From Lachnospiraceae bacterium (GTDB lineage: Bacteria > Bacillota_A > Clostridia > Lachnospirales > Lachnospiraceae), in contig JAFYAD010000258.1 of the NCBI GenBank assembly GCA_017540915.1, positions 1 through 18,409 on the forward strand: DNA of 18,409 nt, in the 5' to 3' direction. Each line of letters starts with the position of its first letter. The first letter of the stretch is position 1. This document shows positions 12,420 through 18,409 of this stretch, one piece after another. The notes beneath the pieces were generated by a model. That model had not been told where the DNA came from, ran no database searches, and was given only the letters and a program-made list of their open reading frames with translations. Position numbers and translations under genes: made by a program.

Positions 12420-13796
12420 TCAGTTCAACAGCTGCAGAACCTGCTGCGGCATATCATTTGCCTGCGACAGCACTGAAATAGCCGCCTGGTTCAAAATATT
12501 GAGATTTGAATACGCGGTCATCTCTTCAGCCATATCCGTATCCTGAATACGGGAGATTGCCGACTCCATGTTCTCATTGGTTGCTTCAAGACTCTTAACC
12601 GTGTAATCGATACGGTTTTCATAAGCACCGATACGGGATCTCACCGTACTGACACGGGCTATAGCCTCATCCATACTGGCAATAGCTTTGTCCGCACCGC
12701 CCTCTATACATACATTCACTGTGTCCACCATGAGTGAAACACTGTCGACTGCCGGTATCGAAACCACTATCTCCTGGTCCTCATGAGCTCCCACCTGTAT
12801 GCTCATGGTACCTATGGATGTCACATCCATATTATATGTTCTCTCAACAGGTTCCAGCGCCCGGGTTTCTTCATTGAAGCTCTCATCACCGATCATGAAG
12901 GACAGCTCAAAACCATCCGCATCCGTCACGGTAACCCTGTTTCCATCCGAATATGTCGTAGCAGTCGCCGAAAAACCGGATCCGAGTTTTACTGAAGCAT
13001 CCATCCCGGAATACGCGGTGTTCGCCGGATTTGATCTCAACACACCATCTATTTTTATCTCTATGGGATCGGCAGCGCCGTATGCTTTTGTGGTCAGATA
13101 ATAATCTCCCGCTGCAGCGCCCTCTTCCATCGATATTCCTGCCAACTGCGCCCCTTCGCGAAGCTGTCCCAATACTTCATTATAATCACCGCCAACTGTA
13201 AAAGTATACCCGTTTAAGCTCACATCGTGTGAGTTTTCGTCAGTAAGTGCTGCATCTATGGAGATGTCTCCTCTGGCACGCCTTCCGGCTATTACATCCA
13301 CGGAATAATCACCATCATCCACATGCTCGCTGGTACGGAAATTTGAAACATTCTGATTTGAAAATACCCTCCGATCCTGAGATCCGTCCAACAGAGACTT
13401 GCTGTTGAACTCAGTGTCTGATGCAATCCTGTCGAGCTCCTGCTGGAGCTCAAATATCTCGTCCTGACATGCCGCCTTATCCGCGTCTGTCATGGAATCC
13501 GTCGCAGCCTGAACAGAAAGCTCTCTCATACGCTGCAATATCTCCATGGTCTCATTCAAAGCACCGTCCGCAGTCTGCAGCACGGATGTACCGTCATTGG
13601 CATTCCTGTCTGCCTGATCCAGAGCATCTATCTGCGCCCGCATCTTATTGGAAATAGCCATTCCCGAAGGATTGTCGCTGGCTTTATTGATCTTAAAACC
13701 TGATGAAAGTCTCTGAATTGAAGCTGTAAGATTGTCCTCAGTCCTGTGGAGCTGTGCATTTGTAATAGCTGCCGAGATATTCTGATTTATCCTCAT
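12420..13796 (-). CDS. fliC: Flagellin
   Basis: This 458-aa flagellin is the filament subunit, exported through the flagellar type III apparatus. The conserved N-terminal D0/D1 region (1 to about 140) shows MRINQNISAAITNAQLHRTE, RLSSGFKINKASDNPSGMAIS and EILQRMRELSVQAATDSMTD. The C-terminal D1/D0 region (about 375-458) shows VRSRIGAYENRIDYTVKSLEATNENM and ends SVLSQANDMPQQVLQLL. Between them lies a variable insert of about 220 residues, rich in Asp, Gly, Ser and Thr, of the surface-exposed kind. Two cysteines are present (one near 109 in the D1 helix, one in VNVCIEGG), which is unusual for flagellins. AAAGGAG sits 6 bases before the ATG at 13796. A sigma-28-like promoter lies at 13936-13963 and the leader is about 130 bases. 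Confidence 0.97.
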   Translation of the reverse strand: MRINQNISAAITNAQLHRTEDNLTASIQRLSSGFKINKASDNPSGMAISNKMRAQIDALDQADRNANDGTSVLQTADGALNETMEILQRMRELSVQAATDSMTDADKAACQDEIFELQQELDRIASDTEFNSKSLLDGSQDRRVFSNQNVSNFRTSEHVDDGDYSVDVIAGRRARGDISIDAALTDENSHDVSLNGYTFTVGGDYNEVLGQLREGAQLAGISMEEGAAAGDYYLTTKAYGAADPIEIKIDGVLRSNPANTAYSGMDASVKLGSGFSATATTYSDGNRVTVTDADGFELSFMIGDESFNEETRALEPVERTYNMDVTSIGTMSIQVGAHEDQEIVVSIPAVDSVSLMVDTVNVCIEGGADKAIASMDEAIARVSTVRSRIGAYENRIDYTVKSLEATNENMESAISRIQDTDMAEEMTAYSNLNILNQAAISVLSQANDMPQQVLQLLN

Positions 13797-13930
13797 ATCG
13801 TACTCCTTTTGTCCTTTTAAAAACCATTCACCGGCATTTCACATATCCTTCATTCTGTCCGTTTCCCCGAGATGATACCCAATGGTCAACCTTTTTATCC
13901 GGCCGTAAGTGAATGATATTTTTCCCACAT
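13797..13930 (-). promoter_or_regulatory. Long flagellin mRNA leader with repeated GGA motifs
   Basis: The predicted flagellin leader is about 130 bases. It contains four ANGGA motifs on the minus strand: AAGGAGT (13808-13802, overlapping the ribosome site), AAGGACA (13816-13810), AAGGATAT (13850-13843) and ACGGACAG (13862-13855). CsrA represses flagellin (hag) translation in Bacillus subtilis by binding such GGA sites around the ribosome site, with FliW as antagonist. The motifs are seen; CsrA control here is inference. Confidence 0.35.
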
Positions 13931-13935
13931 TATGT

Positions 13936-13963
13936 ATATCGGACTCTCATGCAAAAAACTTAA
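13936..13963 (-). promoter_or_regulatory. Sigma-28/sigma-D-like promoter of flagellin
   Basis: The minus-strand -10 is TCCGATAT (13943-13936), one base from the Bacillus sigma-D consensus GCCGATAT. The -35 is TTAAGTTT (13963-13956), one base from TAAAGTTT, with a 12-base spacer. The -35 lies inside the last codons of the upstream DUF6240-type gene. The surrounding 20 bases match the promoter at 17064-17090 at 18 positions. Confidence 0.7.
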
Positions 13964-16946
13964 TCAGCTTTGAAGCTTCATCAAATAAAGTCTCCAATTC
14001 ATTCCTGCCGATGCTGTCACTGCCGTTTAATCCGTAAGCCATGTCATTCACATCTCTCGAATACAGAATATCAATGCTCTTATTTTCCAGCTCATCCGAC
14101 TTTGCCCTCAGCATATCCGCTCCTGCCCTGGAATCACAGGCTATAGAGCCCTTAACGGCCCCGTCCTTCAGCATGAGTTTTGCAGAGATCCGCCCGTACC
14201 TTGTATCATCCGTAAAAACAGTGGCTGTTCCCTTATCATCCTCCGAAGAGACTATGCGAAGAGAAACATTTGAAACACCGTCCTCCGTCTCCACAGGTAT
14301 GTTATAATGTTTTGATCTCGCCATATGTGACGTTATGTTCAGCTGCATGCATGCGAGCTGCATCTGTCTGATGTCTATCGCCGTCATTCCGTCACGCTCA
14401 AAGGTCTGCATGCAATGCTCTGCCACGTCAGCCAGGGTTTCCAGAGCCTGCCCCAGCTCATCCGGAGTCTTCACATCATCCGCAAAGGCCTTGAAAATTT
14501 CATCCTTTGCAGCCTTGAATCGCTCCATCACATCATCCTTCACCTCTTCGCCAAAGTCGTCTTCACTCAGCCTGAAAAACCTTTTAAGTCCCGTATCAGG
14601 CGACTGCATAAGGTTTTCCATCACTATTATATTATCCGCGCTTGGTATGATCTCGTACTGACGGACAGCTTCATACACTTCCTGCCTTGCTGCTGCAGCG
14701 TGCTCAAGATCCTTGAGTGCATCATCATAATATTTTTTGTCGCCCGCCATATCAGGCGCAGTTATCATCCTGAAGGCTTCATTTACCTGATCCGTGATGG
14801 ACTTTCCGCGGATCGTACCCTTAACCCCCTCAAAATCATCATCAACCTTATAGTCCATAGCGCCTTTTTTACGGCTCCTTACCGCTGAGATAAGGCTTTC
14901 CATGGTAAGCTCCCTGCCGCTTTCCACCACAGCGCCCACCGCGGCACCGTCAGATGCGTTCACTCTGTTGATCAGCCTGTAGATACCTATATAAGACTCT
15001 CTCTCCTCAGGTGCGATCTCATCATTCTGCTCCAATCTGTAAAGATACTTCGCAAAGCTTTCAGCATCATTCTGTGAAGCCAGACTCTTTCTGATCTCTT
15101 CGGCTTTCTGTGTGAGGGTCTGAAGATCCATTGAAAGAGGATTTATACCCTTCTGTATAAGCTCCCGCACCACGGCGGGCTTTAAGGAATCAAAGGCCTT
15201 CTGCACAAGCTCGTCCGCCGTCTTCATCTTCTCCACATTATCAGGTACTATCTCTGCACGGTTGTAGCCTAAGATTCGGACAGCACGGCGGTTCTCCTCC
15301 GTCGCCTCGTACCCAAGGTCATCCAGGATATCATCCACATTTGAGAAGGCCTTTTTCATGGAATCTCCAAGATCGGCACGAACCTCAGTCGCCATTGTCT
15401 CATAGCGCTCTCCCGCCGCGTCGAATCTCGCTCTGTGTGCTGTTCCTTCTCTGTGAAGGTTTTCAACATTGAACTCCTCATCCCTCAGAGCCAACGCCAA
15501 TGCAGATGCGGGCATTGTGATGAGTTCGTCTCTCTTCGTCTCGAATTCCGAAAAGATCTCTATGTTTTCCGGAGTGGCAGCTTCAGTGCCCAAAAGATTT
15601 CTGTAATAATCCTGCTCCAGCCTCTTAAGACCCTCCACAAGACCTGAAAGCTCCGTCGTGTCTATCTTAATGCCCTGTTTCATGAGCTTGAAGCCGGCCT
15701 CGACAGTCATCATAAGCCTCGTCTCCTCAAGCTGTCTTTTTGCGGTCAGAAGCTTTGCTTCACGTTCTTCGGATCCTGTTCTGCCATTCGCAGGTTCACT
15801 GTCCCCCTGTCGGTTGGCTCCCCTGCTGCCTCTGTCGGATCTACCTTCATATCCCTGTCGTCCTCCGGCAGACTGATTGATCTCATGGGCCTGAGCCAGA
15901 TTGTCCACAGTTATATCCAGACCCTCATCGATCAAAAACTCCAGATCTTCGTCAGTAGCTTCATCTATGATACGAACTGCCTCTTCTGCCTTCTCGTAAA
16001 TACTACCCGTAAAGAGCGCATCCTGCGGTCTTTTCCCCTCATTCACCGCGTCAGTCATCATACCTGTTGCCTTATCAGCCGGCACAGGAAGTTCTATGGA
16101 ATCCAGTTCCTTCTTATAGGTAATATTCTCCGGAATTACCTCTATTCCATTGTCCATGAGCCACATGGCCGCATCCGTGTTCTCCGGCGTGTCCATGATG
16201 TGTTCCCTTGCGAAAAGATCTTTTACCGCCTGCTCTGGCACAGTATCTCCCCAGTTTTCCTGCGGTTTGTTAATATACTCGCGTCCGCTCATGTTCACTG
16301 CCCGGAAAACATTATCTACCGTCGGCGCAAGATCGTTTTCAATAAGATATGCTTTGGCTGTATCCGGTATCTCTCCTATGCTGCCTACCTTAGCAAGACT
16401 GTCGCCAATCTCTGCAACATTCGCATCTGTAGCGGGAAGATCTGCGTTAGTAAGAGCTGCTTCGATCGCAGCCGCATTTGCGGCAACACCGCCGGAAAGT
16501 TCTGCTATCTCCGACTCGGACATGGGTCCCATGTTGCTGATATCCTTACCTGCTTTTGCAAGCACAGCCTTAATCTTGTCCGTTTCCGTAACAACCGTGT
16601 GTATGTCTGTGGATCTGAGGGAAAAACCGTCATCCTCAATGGCCTTCGCATCATCTGCGCTCACAGAATTGGCGGATACCACCATCTCGTTTTTCATGGT
16701 GACAGCGTTTAAGGTGCCTGCCTCCTCCATCACATCTTCAAGGCTTGTCGCGTCCTTTTCCGATCCGGGTTTTCCGTAAGTGAAAGAATCCTTATCCTTT
16801 GTACCCTTCAGAGAAAAAACTGCGCCATTCTCATCGGTCTTTTTCTGTCCTTCCGTGTCTGCCACGGTATCCATCAGCCCCGAAACAGCTGGCATCCCGG
16901 GCACCACATTCTTATTATCAAAAAGCTTTGTCGCATCAATATGCAT
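13947..16946 (-). CDS. Large DUF6240-type protein, sigma-28 regulon, FliK-like C terminus suspected
   Basis: This 999-aa, acidic, mainly helical protein has no signal peptide or membrane segment. I associate it with DUF6240, a Lachnospiraceae family. A short degenerate unit recurs, of the form (D/E)xGLxxTxDNLxxAxxL: ENDLAPTVDNVFRA, DNGIEVIPENITYKK, DEGLDITVDNLAQAHE, YNRAEIVPDNVEKMK and QYEIIPSADNIIVME. A low-complexity Gly/Arg/Ser linker lies near residues 362-400. The last 150 residues, with VSLRIVSS, YGRISAKLMLKDGAVKGSIACDS and DMLRAKSDELENK, recall the FliK hook-length C-terminal domain. The start is ATG 16946 with GGGAGG 5 bases upstream; the in-frame ATG at 16976 has no ribosome site. 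It is followed by flagellin after 150 bases and carries its own sigma-28-like promoter. A flagellar role is well supported by promoter and place; the precise role is inferred. Confidence 0.75.
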   Translation of the reverse strand: MHIDATKLFDNKNVVPGMPAVSGLMDTVADTEGQKKTDENGAVFSLKGTKDKDSFTYGKPGSEKDATSLEDVMEEAGTLNAVTMKNEMVVSANSVSADDAKAIEDDGFSLRSTDIHTVVTETDKIKAVLAKAGKDISNMGPMSESEIAELSGGVAANAAAIEAALTNADLPATDANVAEIGDSLAKVGSIGEIPDTAKAYLIENDLAPTVDNVFRAVNMSGREYINKPQENWGDTVPEQAVKDLFAREHIMDTPENTDAAMWLMDNGIEVIPENITYKKELDSIELPVPADKATGMMTDAVNEGKRPQDALFTGSIYEKAEEAVRIIDEATDEDLEFLIDEGLDITVDNLAQAHEINQSAGGRQGYEGRSDRGSRGANRQGDSEPANGRTGSEEREAKLLTAKRQLEETRLMMTVEAGFKLMKQGIKIDTTELSGLVEGLKRLEQDYYRNLLGTEAATPENIEIFSEFETKRDELITMPASALALALRDEEFNVENLHREGTAHRARFDAAGERYETMATEVRADLGDSMKKAFSNVDDILDDLGYEATEENRRAVRILGYNRAEIVPDNVEKMKTADELVQKAFDSLKPAVVRELIQKGINPLSMDLQTLTQKAEEIRKSLASQNDAESFAKYLYRLEQNDEIAPEERESYIGIYRLINRVNASDGAAVGAVVESGRELTMESLISAVRSRKKGAMDYKVDDDFEGVKGTIRGKSITDQVNEAFRMITAPDMAGDKKYYDDALKDLEHAAAARQEVYEAVRQYEIIPSADNIIVMENLMQSPDTGLKRFFRLSEDDFGEEVKDDVMERFKAAKDEIFKAFADDVKTPDELGQALETLADVAEHCMQTFERDGMTAIDIRQMQLACMQLNITSHMARSKHYNIPVETEDGVSNVSLRIVSSEDDKGTATVFTDDTRYGRISAKLMLKDGAVKGSIACDSRAGADMLRAKSDELENKSIDILYSRDVNDMAYGLNGSDSIGRNELETLFDEASKLIKFFA

Positions 16947-17063
16947 AAAAACCTCCCGATGTATCGCATATCGCATTCATAACTATTCCTGACCAAACCC
17001 GAATCTTTCCGCATCATAACTGTTATGAACCCTTCAGATTCTGACAGTTAATCCACATCATTT

Positions 17064-17091
17064 ATATCGGACATTTCATAAAAAAATTAAA
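17064..17091 (-). promoter_or_regulatory. Sigma-28/sigma-D-like promoter of the DUF6240-type gene
   Basis: The minus-strand -10 is TCCGATAT (17071-17064), preceded 14-15 bases upstream by TTTAATT (about 17091-17085), which gives a partial -35 (TTAA or TAAT for TAAA). The -35 falls in the U-tract of the glgB terminator. The downstream 10 bases match those at the flagellin promoter, so the leader start may be conserved as well. Confidence 0.6.
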
Positions 17092-17120
17092 CACAAAACC
17101 CCGGCAGAAACCTGCCGGGG
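17084..17120 (-). terminator. Intrinsic terminator of glgB
   Basis: CCCCGGCAG (17099-17107) and CTGCCGGGG (17112-17120) form a perfect 9-bp G/C-rich stem with a 4-base loop. On the minus strand it is followed by TTTTGTGTTTAATTTTTTT. It lies about 105 bases past the glgB stop and is a textbook rho-independent terminator. Confidence 0.93.
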
Positions 17121-17143
17121 TGAATGAACTGTCATTTGTTTTA

Positions 17144-17224
17144 CCTTGCCATTGAAACCTTCACTTTAGTTTTCTCTTCTGCGAAAGCAACCTTCAGCAT
17201 TTTATCATCTGTTAATCTGCTGTA
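17144..17224 (-). other. In-frame 27-codon open stretch after the glgB stop
   Basis: Beyond the TGA at 17227-17225 the glgB frame continues as YSRLTDDKMLKVAFAEEK, then TKVKVSMAR and TAA (to 17144). It is lysine-rich and looks coding-like. An internal ATG (MLKVAFAEEK..., 19 codons) has no ribosome site. It could be a former C-terminal tail cut off by a stop mutation, a read-through extension, or chance. Confidence 0.3.
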
Positions 17225-18409
17225 TCAATAGCTGAACTCAAATATGGCTGCCGAAAATCCCTTGAGAGGAAATGCTATGTGGTACGGCATGCTGTCGCAC
17301 TCGCCCTTTATCGCCTTGTAGGTCTTTTTGGCATCAAATGTACCGGTTCCGCCAAACCTTGGCTCGTCGGAATTAAGCACCAGCTTGTAACTGCCTGCTA
17401 CCGGTACGCCCACCGTATAATCATCCCTGTCCACGGGGGTCATGTTCATGGTACATACCAGACATTTCTTGCCGTCGGAGGATTTACGGATAAAGCTGAA
17501 GATCGAGCGTGTATTGTCATCCGCATTGATCCACTCGAAGCCGTTCCACTCGTGATCCAGCTCGTAAAGAGCGGGATATTTTCTGTAGAGCTTTAACAGT
17601 TCCCTGAAATAGTCATTGAGCTGCACATGTATCTCTTTACCCAAAAGCCACCAGTCGAGCTCTCTCTCCTCTGACCACTCCCTGCCCTGGGCGAAATCCT
17701 GTCCCATGAACAGAAGCTTCTTGCCGGGATGAGTCATAAAGAAGGTATAAGCCATACGTAAATTGGCAAGCTTTATCTCGTCGGTGTCTCCGGGCATCTT
17801 GCCTAACATAGAGCATTTCAGATGCACTACCTCATCATGAGAGAGCACCAGTATATATTTCTCCGCCTCATTGTAGCTCATGGCGAAGGTGAGCTTATTG
17901 TGATTATTCTTTCTGAAGAAGGGATCCAGGCTGATATAGTCTATAAAATCATGCATCCAGCCCATGTTCCACTTAAAGCTGAAATTAAGTCCGTCATCTT
18001 CCACCTTGCCGGTGATCTTCGGCCATGCGGTGGACTCCTCGGCTATCATCATGACACCCGGGTATTTACCGGTAATGTTGGTATTGATATGCTTGAAGAA
18101 CTCGATCGCTTCAAGGTTTTCATTGCTGCCGTATTTATTGGCGACCCACTGCCCGCTCTGCTTTCCGTAATCCAAATACAGCATTGACGCCACAGCATCT
18201 ACTCTGAGTCCGTCAATATGATATTTCTCTACCCACATGGTAGCCGAACCGATGAGGAAATTCTTGACCTCGCTCTTACCGTAATCGAATATCTTGGTAC
18301 CCCAGTCCGGATGCTCTCCCTTCTTGGGATCCGCATACTCATACAACGCCTGTCCGTCAAAATCAGCCAGTCCGTGTGCATCCTTCGGGAAGTGAGCCGG
18401 AACCCAGTC
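17225..18409 (-). CDS. glgB: 1,4-alpha-glucan branching enzyme GlgB, C-terminal part (5' end outside window)
   Basis: The 394 codons in the window cover most of the GH13 catalytic barrel and the all-beta C-terminal domain; the N terminus lies past the right edge. The enzyme cuts alpha-1,4 chains of glycogen and rejoins them as alpha-1,6 branches. Catalytic residues, numbered in the visible fragment, are the nucleophile D71 in DGLRVDAV, acid/base E124 in MIAEEST and D192 in [24 protein letters not shown] and [23 protein letters not shown] are typical branching-enzyme signatures. The reading frame is open to the edge and no start is in view. The C terminus ends IFEFSY at a TGA, after which the same frame stays open for 27 codons. 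It closes with its own terminator upstream of the flagellar block. Confidence 0.96.
   Translation of the reverse strand, partial: DWVPAHFPKDAHGLADFDGQALYEYADPKKGEHPDWGTKIFDYGKSEVKNFLIGSATMWVEKYHIDGLRVDAVASMLYLDYGKQSGQWVANKYGSNENLEAIEFFKHINTNITGKYPGVMMIAEESTAWPKITGKVEDDGLNFSFKWNMGWMHDFIDYISLDPFFRKNNHNKLTFAMSYNEAEKYILVLSHDEVVHLKCSMLGKMPGDTDEIKLANLRMAYTFFMTHPGKKLLFMGQDFAQGREWSEERELDWWLLGKEIHVQLNDYFRELLKLYRKYPALYELDHEWNGFEWINADDNTRSIFSFIRKSSDGKKCLVCTMNMTPVDRDDYTVGVPVAGSYKLVLNSDEPRFGGTGTFDAKKTYKAIKGECDSMPYHIAFPLKGFSAAIFEFSY

Noticed and set aside
13870..13900. TTGACC near 13888 (minus strand) as a sigma-A -35 for flagellin
   Set aside because: No usable -10 at 16-18 bases downstream. The sigma-28-like promoter further upstream is a far better match.
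15885..16712. Plus-strand open frame of 275 codons
   Set aside because: It lies wholly antisense to the DUF6240-type gene, has an odd Cys/His/Ile-rich composition, and no ribosome site. It is a shadow of the long minus-strand frame.
16150..16779. Plus-strand open frame of 209 codons, Ala/Ser-rich
   Set aside because: Antisense to the same long gene, with composition typical of a mirrored Ala/Asp/Glu-rich frame and no ribosome site.
16947..16976. ATG at 16976 as start of the DUF6240-type protein
   Set aside because: No ribosome site there; GGGAGG is placed 5 bases before the ATG at 16946.
1..18409. tRNA, rRNA or CRISPR loci
   Set aside because: I found no cloverleaf-like segment, rRNA core sequence or regularly spaced repeat array in the window.

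Overview
The window looks like chromosomal DNA from a motile, Gram-positive member of the Lachnospiraceae (Butyrivibrio- or Roseburia-like). The assignment rests on gene families seen by eye: a periplasmic-binding-domain/GGDEF fusion, a monoderm-type Tad pilus locus with no secretin and with DUF5702- and DUF6382-type proteins, a large DUF6240-type protein beside flagellin, strong AGGAGG-like ribosome sites and frequent TTG starts. No database search was possible, so genus-level placement is inference.

Layout. (1) Positions 1-946: the first codons of a minus-strand gene leaving the window, a 60-codon minus-strand gene with an excellent ribosome site (281-463), and a 283-bp MITE-like element (621-903). 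The element has 14-bp terminal inverted repeats, an 8-bp flanking direct repeat and an interior that folds into one long hairpin. It ends 43 bp before (2) a plus-strand diguanylate cyclase with an N-terminal sugar-binding-like sensor (947-2884). (3) Positions 2928-11616, all minus strand: a ten-gene Tad/Flp pilus operon reading tadZ-like, cpaF/tadA, tadB, tadC, flp, DUF5702 (tadG-like), tadE, prepilin peptidase, small tadE-like pseudopilin, DUF6382. It has an extended -10 promoter at its head and a hairpin between its end and the convergent GGDEF gene. (4) Positions 11737-16946, minus strand: a flagellar block with a roughly 1000-residue DUF6240-type protein, flagellin and FliS, closed by a strong intrinsic terminator. 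Flagellin and the large protein each have a sigma-28/sigma-D-like promoter, and the two share an 18/20 identical core. (5) Positions 17225-18409: the C-terminal two thirds of a glycogen branching enzyme (glgB), cut by the window edge, with an intrinsic terminator.

How the parts fit. The window puts a swimming module (flagellin, chaperone, candidate hook-ruler-like protein) directly upstream of an adhesion module (Tad pilus), with a c-di-GMP synthase at the far end of the pilus operon. This suggests, but does not prove, a motile/sessile switch. In the pilus module CpaF would power the TadB/TadC platform, the A24 peptidase would process Flp and the TadE-like pseudopilins, and the TadZ-like protein would position the machine; its P-loop is degenerate.

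Most notable points: the folded MITE-like element in the GGDEF leader; the shared sigma-28-like promoter linking the DUF6240-type protein to flagellin, together with a FliK-like look to that protein's C terminus; four TTG starts in the pilus operon, three of them with strong ribosome sites; two tandem Cys/His modules on TadE; and an in-frame 27-codon extension just after the glgB stop.
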